Shown here one piece after another: positions 8,288-15,037 of a DNA stretch of 16,725 nt. Source of the DNA: an uncultured Eubacteriales bacterium (GTDB lineage Bacteria > Bacillota > Clostridia > Lachnospirales > Lachnospiraceae); assembly GCA_900313765.1 (NCBI GenBank), contig OMSN01000025.1:1-16725 (forward strand), in the 5' to 3' direction. A program made the translations under genes and the position numbers. The notes under the pieces were generated by a model that worked only from the letters and a program-made list of their open reading frames with translations, was not told the DNA's origin and searched no databases. Position 1 is the first letter of the stretch. Each line of letters begins with the position of its first letter.

Positions 8288-8342
8288 GATGCACACCTCT
8301 CAGGCTTGTTCGTTCTCTTCAAGCCTGCAGGAGGTGTGCATC
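8288..8342. terminator. Long imperfect hairpin after the ABC transporter operon
   Basis: A 12-bp outer stem (8288-8299 with 8331-8342) and an 8-bp inner stem (8301-8308 with 8320-8327) are separated by a small internal loop and closed by an 11-base loop. It lies between the last permease gene and the promoter of the next transcription unit, where a terminator is expected. No T tract follows on the minus strand, so it is not a classical intrinsic terminator; transcript-end protection is an alternative. Confidence 0.5.
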
Positions 8343-8378
8343 CATCTTCTTTATATCACTATGGACGGCGAAACATCA

Positions 8379-9374
8379 TCACCGCTCTTCACGGAAGTAT
8401 GGCAGACCCAAATGAGCCGGCGGCTGATTCTCCCTCTTCTTACGCATGCTGATAATGATCAGCACAAGGATCGTAACTATAAACGGTGCCATCTTGTAGA
8501 TCTCTTTGACGGCCATGTTGGTTCCGGTCGGAATGTACAGATACAATATATACAGTCCACCGAACAGGAGCGAAGCCAGTATACTGACATTCGGTCTCCA
8601 TATGGTGAAAATAACCAGTGCAATGGCGAGCCATCCTCTGTCACCGAATGCGTCATTGGACCAGACACCGGAAGCGTAGTCCATGACATAGTACAGGCCG
8701 CCCAGACCCGCGATCATGGAGCCGATGATCGTCGCCCAGTACTTATAGCGCGCAACATTGATGCCGGCGGCGTCTGCCGTTGCCGGGTTCTCACCGACCG
8801 CTCTCAGCTGCAGACCCTGTCTCGTATGATTCAGGAAATAAGATGCCGCAAGAGCGATAACGATCGCTACATAAACCAGGAATCCATAGTTCAGGACCAG
8901 TTTCCCGAACACTCCCGCTCCCTTTGCGAAGGGGAGTTTCGCTGCATAGAACTTATGCGTGATTGACAGCGCGATGGACGGGACATCGGAACCGGTCAGC
9001 TTAATCAGGGACCCCCCGAAGAAGTTGCCGAAACCGACACCGAAGGTGGTCATGGCAAGACCGGTTACATTCTGATTTGCTCTCAGTGTAACCGTCAGGA
9101 AGCAGTAGAGCAGTCCCATCAACGCAGAACCGACCAGACAGCAGACCAGCGGGATCCCGATCGCAAGCAGTGCGTTTGCGTTCTCTACGGAACCGACCTT
9201 CTGCTCATAGAAGAACGCACCGATTACGCCGGAGATCGCGCCGACATACATGATGCCGGGAATTCCGAGGTTCAGATTGCCACTCTTCTCTGTGAGGGTC
9301 TCACCGGTAGAGCCAAGCAGCAGCGGTGTCGCCTGTGCGACTGCACGGGGAATAAAGGAAATAATATCAAACAT
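8379..9374 (-). CDS. BMP-type ABC transporter permease, second subunit (NupQ/YufQ-like)
   Basis: This inner-membrane permease belongs to the branched-chain amino acid/ribose permease superfamily (BPD_transp_2). The 331-residue protein is mostly hydrophobic, with eight or more membrane segments. Typical motifs are TPLLLGSTGETLTEKSG, LNLGIPGIMYVGA near the start, and LRAVGENPATADAAGIN in the cytoplasmic loop that contacts the ATPase. B. subtilis NupQ is the closest architecture I know; that system imports nucleosides. A GGAGG site lies in the end of the preceding permease gene, and only three bases separate the two genes. It is the last gene of the four-gene unit. The substrate is inferred from family, not shown here. 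Confidence 0.9.
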   Translation of the reverse strand: MFDIISFIPRAVAQATPLLLGSTGETLTEKSGNLNLGIPGIMYVGAISGVIGAFFYEQKVGSVENANALLAIGIPLVCCLVGSALMGLLYCFLTVTLRANQNVTGLAMTTFGVGFGNFFGGSLIKLTGSDVPSIALSITHKFYAAKLPFAKGAGVFGKLVLNYGFLVYVAIVIALAASYFLNHTRQGLQLRAVGENPATADAAGINVARYKYWATIIGSMIAGLGGLYYVMDYASGVWSNDAFGDRGWLAIALVIFTIWRPNVSILASLLFGGLYILYLYIPTGTNMAVKEIYKMAPFIVTILVLIIISMRKKRENQPPAHLGLPYFREER

Positions 9375-9377
9375 GGA

Positions 9378-10469
9378 TTATTTCGCCTCCTTCCTGAATA
9401 CGATCCTGTACTGGATGAAGAATTCACATCCGATCAGGAAGAAGATGATGATCGAGCTGAGTATATCGGAGAAACTCTGATTCAATCCGAACTGAGTGGC
9501 AACCTCTCCTGCACCTTTCTGCAGGAATGCCAGCAGGAAGGAGGTGAAGATCATTCCGACCGGATTGAACTTTGCCATCCATGCGACCATGACTGCGGTG
9601 AATCCGCGTCCGCCCGCCAGCGTCGTCGTCATCGTATGATCCGTACCTGCAACCATCAGCGCGCCTGCCAGTCCGCAGATGGCACCGGACAGAAGCATCG
9701 TGCGGATGAATACACGACCGACCTTGATACCGACATATCGTGCGGTCCGTTCACTCTCACCGACGACAGAGAGTTCGTAACCGTGTTTGCTGTAATTCAT
9801 GTAGATATACAGAACAACTGTCAGAACAACCGCAACGATCACTGTCAGCAGATATTTATACTGACCAATCTGCGGCAGCCATCCTGCCATCGTCTTCTGG
9901 TTGATGATACCGATCTTGCCGGATCCTCTCGGGGATTCCCAGACGATGATGAAGTACGCGACCAGCTGTGTGGCTACATAGTTCATCATCAGGGTGAACA
10001 GCGTCTCATTGGTATTCCAGTTGGACTTGAAAAATGCGGGTATCGCTGCCCAGATGGCACCTGCGACAACTGCTGCTCCGATCTCTACGATGATCAGCAG
10101 CGGAGCCGGAAGTTTGCCGCCCAGCATGATCATGCAGCTGGCTGTGGCCAGAACACCGATCATGACCTGTCCTTCTCCTCCGATATTCCAGAAGCGCATC
10201 CGGAACGCCGGTCCCATCGCCAGCGAGATGATCAGGAGGATCGAAATATTCTGCATCAGCACCCAGAACCTTCTCTCTGATCCGAAACTGCCCTCCCAGA
10301 TGGTCTTGAAGACACTGATCGGATCATCGCCTGTCAGCAGGAAGGTGACAATCGCGCAGACAACGATCGCCAGTACGATCGACATTGCCCGGATCGCGTA
10401 CGCCTGTCCTCTGGAGATGGCGGGGCGTTTTACGATATGGGCAAGAGGCCCTCTCTTCTTTTCATTCAT
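9378..10469 (-). CDS. BMP-type ABC transporter permease, first subunit (NupP/YufP-like)
   Basis: The 363-residue membrane protein is the partner permease of the downstream gene. A short basic N-terminal tail is followed by about eight to ten membrane segments. Family motifs include FRMRFWNIGGEGQVMIG, NTNETLFTLMMNYVA and the ATPase-contact loop GYELSVVGESERTARYVGI. Its ATG overlaps the ATPase gene stop as ATGA, and an AGGAGGTGA ribosome site lies within the end of that gene, which points to translational coupling. NupP/YufP of B. subtilis is the model, in which the two permeases form a heterodimer. Confidence 0.9.
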   Translation of the reverse strand: MNEKKRGPLAHIVKRPAISRGQAYAIRAMSIVLAIVVCAIVTFLLTGDDPISVFKTIWEGSFGSERRFWVLMQNISILLIISLAMGPAFRMRFWNIGGEGQVMIGVLATASCMIMLGGKLPAPLLIIVEIGAAVVAGAIWAAIPAFFKSNWNTNETLFTLMMNYVATQLVAYFIIVWESPRGSGKIGIINQKTMAGWLPQIGQYKYLLTVIVAVVLTVVLYIYMNYSKHGYELSVVGESERTARYVGIKVGRVFIRTMLLSGAICGLAGALMVAGTDHTMTTTLAGGRGFTAVMVAWMAKFNPVGMIFTSFLLAFLQKGAGEVATQFGLNQSFSDILSSIIIFFLIGCEFFIQYRIVFRKEAK

Positions 10470-11998
10470 CTGGCCTCACCTCCTCCCAGAGATGTCATCA
10501 TCAGTCCGACTTCATACTTATCTGTCTTGCGTCCGTCCACAATGCCGGATACCTTGCCTCCGCACAGGATCAGGATGCGGTCTGCCAGCTCCAGGAGAAC
10601 ATCCAGGTCTTCACCGACATAGATGACGGCAACGCCCTTCTGCTTCTGCTGATTCATCAGATCATAGATCGCATAGGAGGAATTGATATCCAGACCACGG
10701 ACCGCATAGGCGGTCAGCAGGACGGAAGGCGCCGAAGCGATCTCTCTTCCTACCAGTACCTTCTGCACATTTCCGCCGGACAGGCGGCGGACCGGCGTTG
10801 CGAGGTTCGGCGTTACGACTTCCAGTTTGTCTACCACATGGGTCGCCACCCCTTTCGGGGTTCCTCTGTCCACGAACAGGCCTCTGCCTTTACGGAAGGA
10901 ACGGAGCATCATATTGTCCGTCAGATCCATGTTTCCAACCAGGCCCATGCCCAGGCGGTCTTCCGGAACGAAGGAGAGTGAGACACCCAGTCTCTGTATA
11001 TCCAGCGGATCCTTGCCGATCAGGCTGGTCTTCTGGCCTCCCTTGGGCAGATAACAGATATCGCCGCTCTCTACCGGCTGCAGGCCGGCGATCGCTTCCA
11101 GCAGTTCCTTCTGTCCGCTGTTGGAAATACCGGCAATTCCGAGGATCTCTCCGGAATTAGCAGTAAAGGAAACATTGTCCAGTTTCAGGATCCCTTCCTC
11201 GCTTCGGACGGTGAGTCCCGAGATCTCAAGTCTGGGTTCCACATCCTTCGGCTCTGGACGGTCAATGTTCAGTTCGACCGCATGACCGACCATCATGTCC
11301 GTCATCTCCTGGACACCGGTCTCGCTGGTCTTCAGGCTGCCGATAAACTCACCGGCGCGCAGGATGTCGACTCTGTCGGAGATCTCCAGCACTTCGTTGA
11401 GCTTATGGGTAATGATAACGACTGCCTTGTTGTCTTTTCTCATGTTGCGCAGGACATCGAACAGCTTCTCTGTCTCCTGCGGCGTCAGCACGGCGGTGGG
11501 CTCATCCAGGATCAGGATATCCGCCTTGCGGTAGAGCACTTTGACGATCTCGACTGTCTGCTTCTGTGATACAGTCATATCATAGATCTTCTGCTCCGGT
11601 TTCAGATCAAATCCATAACGGTCGCAGATCTCCCTGACCCGCCTGGATGCTGCCTTCAGATCGTATTTTTCTTCTTTTAAACCCAGTACGATGTTCTCAG
11701 TGGCGGTCATGACGTCGACCAGTTTGAAATGCTGATGGATCATACCGATTCCGAGATCCAGCGCATCCTTCGGCGAGCGGATCGAAACCTCTTTCCCGTC
11801 CACCAGGATCTGCCCGGAATCCGGGAAATAGATGCCTGACAGCATATTCATCAGAGTTGTCTTGCCGGAACCGTTCTCTCCCAGCAGGGACAGGATCTCG
11901 CCTCTCTGAATGTCGATCGAAACATCGTGATTCGCCACGACTGGTCCGAATGTCTTCGTAATGCCGCGCATACTTACGGCTGGTACCCTGTTATCCAA
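10466..11998 (-). CDS. BMP-type ABC transporter ATP-binding protein with two ATPase domains (NupO/YufO-like)
   Basis: This cytoplasmic subunit energises import by the two permeases. The 510-residue chain carries two nucleotide-binding domains, as in sugar and nucleoside importers. Domain 1 has Walker A GENGSGKTT (about 40-48) and Walker B ILILDEPTAVLTP (from about 161), but its signature reads MTVSQKQTVEI rather than LSGGQ. Domain 2 has a weak Walker A-like GISNSGQKE, an intact LSGGNVQKV and a degenerate Walker B (VLLTAYAVRGLD). Such asymmetry is usual in this family. I chose the TTG at 11998 because GGAGGA lies six bases upstream; the frame continues to 12052 without a ribosome site, and that part encodes an implausible leader. 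Another possible start is the ATG giving MRGITKTFG. Confidence 0.9.
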   Translation of the reverse strand: MDNRVPAVSMRGITKTFGPVVANHDVSIDIQRGEILSLLGENGSGKTTLMNMLSGIYFPDSGQILVDGKEVSIRSPKDALDLGIGMIHQHFKLVDVMTATENIVLGLKEEKYDLKAASRRVREICDRYGFDLKPEQKIYDMTVSQKQTVEIVKVLYRKADILILDEPTAVLTPQETEKLFDVLRNMRKDNKAVVIITHKLNEVLEISDRVDILRAGEFIGSLKTSETGVQEMTDMMVGHAVELNIDRPEPKDVEPRLEISGLTVRSEEGILKLDNVSFTANSGEILGIAGISNSGQKELLEAIAGLQPVESGDICYLPKGGQKTSLIGKDPLDIQRLGVSLSFVPEDRLGMGLVGNMDLTDNMMLRSFRKGRGLFVDRGTPKGVATHVVDKLEVVTPNLATPVRRLSGGNVQKVLVGREIASAPSVLLTAYAVRGLDINSSYAIYDLMNQQKQKGVAVIYVGEDLDVLLELADRILILCGGKVSGIVDGRKTDKYEVGLMMTSLGGGEAR

Positions 11999-12010
11999 AA
12001 TATGTCCTCC
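11996..12010 (-). promoter_or_regulatory. Ribosome site deciding a TTG start for the ATPase gene
   Basis: GGAGGA (12005-12010) is followed after six bases by TTG (11996-11998) and then GAT AAC AGG. No ATG is suitably placed relative to this site. The weaker start codon may lower ATPase synthesis relative to the binding protein. Confidence 0.7.
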
Positions 12011-12028
12011 TGTGTCAATAACCAATAT

Positions 12029-12093
12029 GAGGCAGCACAGGAAACGTATCACTGCACTGCCTCACAACATTCCGGATCATTCACACCGGAATG
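12029..12093 (-). promoter_or_regulatory. Two hairpins between the binding-protein and ATPase genes
   Basis: Read on the minus strand, a perfect 8-bp stem CATTCCGG/CCGGAATG (12068-12075 with 12086-12093, 10-base loop) follows the binding-protein stop, and a second 7-bp stem GAGGCAG/CTGCCTC (12029-12035 with 12057-12063) follows it. Neither has a T tract. Such structures often reduce read-through or protect the upstream message, giving more binding protein than transporter; that is inferred. Confidence 0.5.
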
Positions 12094-12136
12094 TCATATG
12101 CTCAGTTATGTGTTCACAATATGATTCAGATACGGA

Positions 12137-13381
12137 TCAGAATGCGGTGTCGAGCAGCGTGATGCCGTCGATCGGGCTTCCGTTTCCACTCTCATCATAG
12201 AACAGGCCGAAGTACGGAGCAGATCTGAACTCGGACTCATGGAAGTATCCGTCAGATACAACTGCGGTATCCGGTGCATAATCCGGATCATCGTCAACGT
12301 CAGCCATGAACTCTTCGGTCAGAGGCTCGCCAAAGACGGTGAATGCAGAGGTATCAAATACATGCAGAGAACCATCTTCCAGAGCTGCCTTGACTGCTTC
12401 GATCTCCTCTGCGGTTCCCTCAGCTGCAACAGCCTCGTTCAGTTCGGTGAGCTGTACGGAATCGGTTGCCAGTGTGCCGGTGTAGTCAACCTCGATCGGC
12501 TCGCCTGCAACTGCGCACTTGATCGCATGCTCGAAGTACGGAGCCCAGTTGATCTTGGAAGAGATGATGTAGGTGTTCGGAGCAGCATCCTTGGTGGATC
12601 CGTTGTAGGAAACATCCGGTACGCCTGCAGCTTCACAAGCTGTCGGAGCACCCATGGAGTCAGCATGCTGGGAGATCAGGACGCAGCCGTCCTCGATCAG
12701 TGTGTTCGCGCCTTCCTTCTCAGCGGTCTCATCATACCAGGAACCGGTGAAGGTGACTTCCATCGTAGCGCTCGGACACTCATGTCTCACGCCAAGGAAG
12801 AAGGATGTGAATCCAGAGATAACCTCTGCGTATGTGAATGCGCCGACATATCCGACCTTCGCTTCTTCTTCGGTGATGTCGCCGTTCGCGATCATCTCAT
12901 TCAGCTTCATTCCTGCAGCAACGCCTGCCAGGAAGCGGCCTTCATAGATGGATGCGAAAGCATTGTGATAGTTGTCAAGGCCCTGTGTATGAGCCTTGGT
13001 ACCGGTTGCGTGGCAGAACTGAACCTCCGGAACCTCCTGTGCGGCCTGGATCATGTAATCTTCATGGCCAAAGCTGTCTGCAAAGACGATGCCGCAGCCC
13101 TGATCCGCCATATCCATGGCTTCTTCATAACACTCCTGTCCTTCCGGAACGTTGGTCTTCAGAACGATCTGATCTTCGCTCATTCCGAGGTTTGCTGCAG
13201 CTTCCTTCGCTGCATTGATAAAGTTAAGGTCATAGGTGGAGTTCTCGTCGTGCAGGAAAATGAATCCGGCTTTGAAGTCCTCCGGGATCACAACATCGCC
13301 CTCAGTCTCAGCTGCAAATGCTGCTCCGGAGAGTGAAATTGCCATCAGTGCACTCATTGCCAATGCCACAAGCTTTTTCAT
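12137..13381 (-). CDS. BMP-family (PnrA-like) substrate-binding protein of an ABC importer
   Basis: This is the extracytoplasmic binding protein for the ABC transporter encoded downstream; related proteins (PnrA, BmpA/NupN) bind purine or other nucleosides. The 414-residue precursor begins with a signal peptide: MKK, a hydrophobic core to about residue 18, then a likely signal peptidase I site after AFA (residue 23). The mature part starts with an acidic segment and the fold's first strand KAGFIFLHDENSTYDLNF. Motifs expected of the family include GIVFADSFGHEDYM, RFLAGVAAG, VGYVGAF and VLISQHADSMG. There is no lipobox cysteine, which is unusual for a Gram-positive binding protein. It is somewhat longer than the usual 350 residues, with extra acidic C-terminal sequence. 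AAGGAGG lies ten bases before ATG 13381, and a near-consensus promoter lies upstream. Confidence 0.9.
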   Translation of the reverse strand: MKKLVALAMSALMAISLSGAAFAAETEGDVVIPEDFKAGFIFLHDENSTYDLNFINAAKEAAANLGMSEDQIVLKTNVPEGQECYEEAMDMADQGCGIVFADSFGHEDYMIQAAQEVPEVQFCHATGTKAHTQGLDNYHNAFASIYEGRFLAGVAAGMKLNEMIANGDITEEEAKVGYVGAFTYAEVISGFTSFFLGVRHECPSATMEVTFTGSWYDETAEKEGANTLIEDGCVLISQHADSMGAPTACEAAGVPDVSYNGSTKDAAPNTYIISSKINWAPYFEHAIKCAVAGEPIEVDYTGTLATDSVQLTELNEAVAAEGTAEEIEAVKAALEDGSLHVFDTSAFTVFGEPLTEEFMADVDDDPDYAPDTAVVSDGYFHESEFRSAPYFGLFYDESGNGSPIDGITLLDTAF

Positions 13382-13443
13382 AATCTTCTAACCTCCTTAC
13401 AAACAACCGCAAAAAAATGAAAGATTGAGCGGATTACAGAATC

Positions 13444-13472
13444 AGTATATCAATGAAAAGAAACAGTGTCAA
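13444..13472 (-). promoter_or_regulatory. Strong promoter of the BMP-type ABC transporter operon
   Basis: On the minus strand a perfect -35 TTGACA (13467-13472), a 17-base spacer and -10 TATACT (13444-13449) precede the binding-protein gene. The resulting leader would be about 55 bases, too short for a purine riboswitch. Confidence 0.85.
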
Positions 13473-13628
13473 TAATGCCGAAGAACCGAGGCGCTAAAAT
13501 GCTGTGCGATTTGCCCCAAAACACAGGTATATTACTCATTTTTTCAATGCAATTTACACAAACATCCAATATCCTTTGACATTCCTCTTTCCTGTGATTT
13601 CAAGTTTCATGCCTGCAAAAGCCTGCGT

Positions 13629-13658
13629 TTGACAATACATAATTTGTATATGTATTAT
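13629..13658 (+). promoter_or_regulatory. Promoter of the acyltransferase gene
   Basis: TTGACA (13629-13634) and TATTAT (13653-13658) are separated by 18 bases. The DNA around the -10 is very AT-rich. The promoter diverges from that of the ABC operon. The roughly 370-base region 13382-13750 between the two genes contains the two promoters and the dyads listed here; I see nothing else recognisable between 13485 and 13620. Confidence 0.7.
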
Positions 13659-13693
13659 TATACTCTGTAAATACAGTATATTGCTCTGTAAAT
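13659..13693 (+). promoter_or_regulatory. Candidate operator: dyad and direct repeats near the transcription start
   Basis: CTGTA-AA-TACAG (13665-13676) is a perfect interrupted dyad just after the -10, flanked by TATACT and AGTATA. The ten bases CTCTGTAAAT occur twice (13663-13672 and 13684-13693), 21 bases apart, about two helical turns. The placement suits a repressor site. No regulator is identified. Confidence 0.4.
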
Positions 13694-13705
13694 GAGACTT
13701 CCATA

Positions 13706-13732
13706 CTGCCTGCGGATACGTTATCCGGGCAG
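13706..13732 (+). promoter_or_regulatory. Hairpin in the acyltransferase 5' leader
   Basis: CTGCC (13706-13710) and CGGATA (13713-13718) pair with TATCCG and GGCAG (13722-13732), making an 11-bp stem with a two-base bulge and a CGT loop. It ends ten bases before the AGGTGA ribosome site and could affect translation or message stability. Confidence 0.4.
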
Positions 13733-13750
13733 ACAGAAAACAGGTGAGAA

Positions 13751-14905
13751 ATGACAGTTAAGCAGACAGGCACAGATCCATCTCATCTCCACAGCAGGAC
13801 GGATTACCGTTTCCGCATTCTCTACGCCGTCGGCATGGTTGCCGTCGTTACAACACACTGTTCCAGCGGCGGCCTCTATCTCCTTCAGGACTGGTTCGAC
13901 TCGTGGTATCTGGGCATTTTCGTCTTTGCCGCAGGCTACTTCTACCGGTTTGAAGAAGAGCGGCACCCTCTGCGCTATATCGGCAGAAAGACAAAACATC
14001 TCCTGGTTCCTCTGTATCTTTGGAACTTTGCCTACGCCTTGATTGTAACAATCATGGGAAAGCTGGGGATTCCCCAGGGCGTAGGCATCACCTGGAGGAA
14101 GCTGTTTCTGTTTCCTCTTACAAACGGGCATCAGTTCGGCTATAATCTGGCTGCCTGGTTTGTCGCTCCTCTCTTCATGGTGGAGGTTGTTATGGCTCTC
14201 GTGCGGTTTGTACTTCCTGCCGCGCATGAACGTAGATGGGTCGTTATCAAGGAAGCCGTCCTCACCCTGCTGTTTATCGCCACAGGAGCGGCAGGCGTAA
14301 AGCTGGCGCAGTCAGGGCTGAATGAAGGCTGGTACCTTGTTCTGGACCGCCTGCTGTATTTCCTTCCCTTTTTCCAGGCAGGCGTTCTGTACCGAAGGGT
14401 TCTGGAATACCATGACCGTTTGTGTAATACAGAATATTTTATCCTGGTATTCCTGATCGATCTTGTGCTTTGTGTGATTAACAAGGGACTTCCGACCTAT
14501 GTTTACTCATGGTGTAACTTCACCGGTAATCCCCTGATGCCGTTCCTGTCAGGCTTCGTCGGGATCGCCTTCTGGCTCCGGGCAGCACGTGTCATGGAAC
14601 CGGTGATGGGACAGTCCAGGATCGTAAACCTGATTGCGGGCAGCACCTTCAGCATTATGGAGAATCAGTTCATGGGATTCATGGCAGTGAAAGCGCTGTT
14701 CTATGCAGCGTACCGTTTCCTGCACATCTTCCCGACCTTTGATGCACATGCTTTCCGGACCCAGTATAACTATTTCTTCCTGCCCTACAATGTACAGCAG
14801 ACAAGGATCCTGTATGTGATCGCAGGAATCTTCCTTCCGGTCCTGATCCAGCAGATACTGGTATGGTTCAGAAAGGCTTTTCCTTTTTCCCGCCGCCTTA
14901 CATAA
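13751..14905 (+). CDS. Acyltransferase-3-family integral membrane protein
   Basis: The 384-residue protein is very hydrophobic, with about ten membrane segments. Its N-terminal part, YRFRILYAVGMVAVVTTHC followed by a segment with YLGIFVFAAGYFYR, matches the pattern of acyltransferase-3 proteins (OafA/WecH-like), including the conserved Arg and the His at the end of the first membrane helix. The next cytoplasmic stretch RYIGRKTKHLLVPLYLWN also fits. Such enzymes O-acetylate or otherwise acylate surface polysaccharides, peptidoglycan or small molecules; the substrate here is unknown. AGGTGA lies just before ATG 13751. It stands alone, divergent from the ABC operon, with its own promoter and a weak hairpin at its stop. 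Confidence 0.8.
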   Translation: MTVKQTGTDPSHLHSRTDYRFRILYAVGMVAVVTTHCSSGGLYLLQDWFDSWYLGIFVFAAGYFYRFEEERHPLRYIGRKTKHLLVPLYLWNFAYALIVTIMGKLGIPQGVGITWRKLFLFPLTNGHQFGYNLAAWFVAPLFMVEVVMALVRFVLPAAHERRWVVIKEAVLTLLFIATGAAGVKLAQSGLNEGWYLVLDRLLYFLPFFQAGVLYRRVLEYHDRLCNTEYFILVFLIDLVLCVINKGLPTYVYSWCNFTGNPLMPFLSGFVGIAFWLRAARVMEPVMGQSRIVNLIAGSTFSIMENQFMGFMAVKALFYAAYRFLHIFPTFDAHAFRTQYNYFFLPYNVQQTRILYVIAGIFLPVLIQQILVWFRKAFPFSRRLT

Positions 14906-14927
14906 GGGATCTTATCATAGTCCTTAT
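14902..14927 (+). terminator. Weak terminator-like hairpin at the end of the acyltransferase gene
   Basis: ATAAGG (14902-14907, including the stop codon) pairs with CCTTAT (14922-14927), followed by a short pyrimidine-rich run. The stem is A/T-rich and the T tract is poor. Confidence 0.3.
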
Positions 14928-14971
14928 TTCTGTCTCGTCACAGTATAAAAAAGGTCTTCGACGCATCAACT

Positions 14972-15002
14972 CCCCTTCCCCTCATTCATGAGGGGTTTGG
15001 GG
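14972..15002 (+). terminator. GC-rich hairpin with T-rich tail, left of the transposase
   Basis: CCCC (14972-14975) and CCCCTC (14978-14983) pair with GAGGGG (14990-14995) and GGGG (14999-15002) around an ATTCAT loop, followed by TTTTCTTTT. It looks like an intrinsic terminator that would block transcription entering the element, or a structured element end used by the HUH transposase. Confidence 0.6.
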
Positions 15003-15037
15003 TTTTCTTTTCCCATCATTTCCTTCATACTGATCTC

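Noticed and set aside
12239..13336. A 365-codon plus-strand open frame opposite the binding-protein gene
   Set aside because: The minus strand encodes a clear BMP protein with promoter, ribosome site and signal peptide; the antisense product shows only low-complexity Cys/Leu-rich sequence.
13382..13472. Purine riboswitch in front of the nucleoside-type transporter
   Set aside because: The -10 box lies about 62 bases before the start codon, leaving a leader near 55 bases, too short for the aptamer and expression platform, and the conserved core is not seen.
13576..13602. A second TTGACA-like promoter upstream of the acyltransferase gene
   Set aside because: The -35 at 13576 has no acceptable -10 at 16-18 bases; the pair at 13629-13658 is better.
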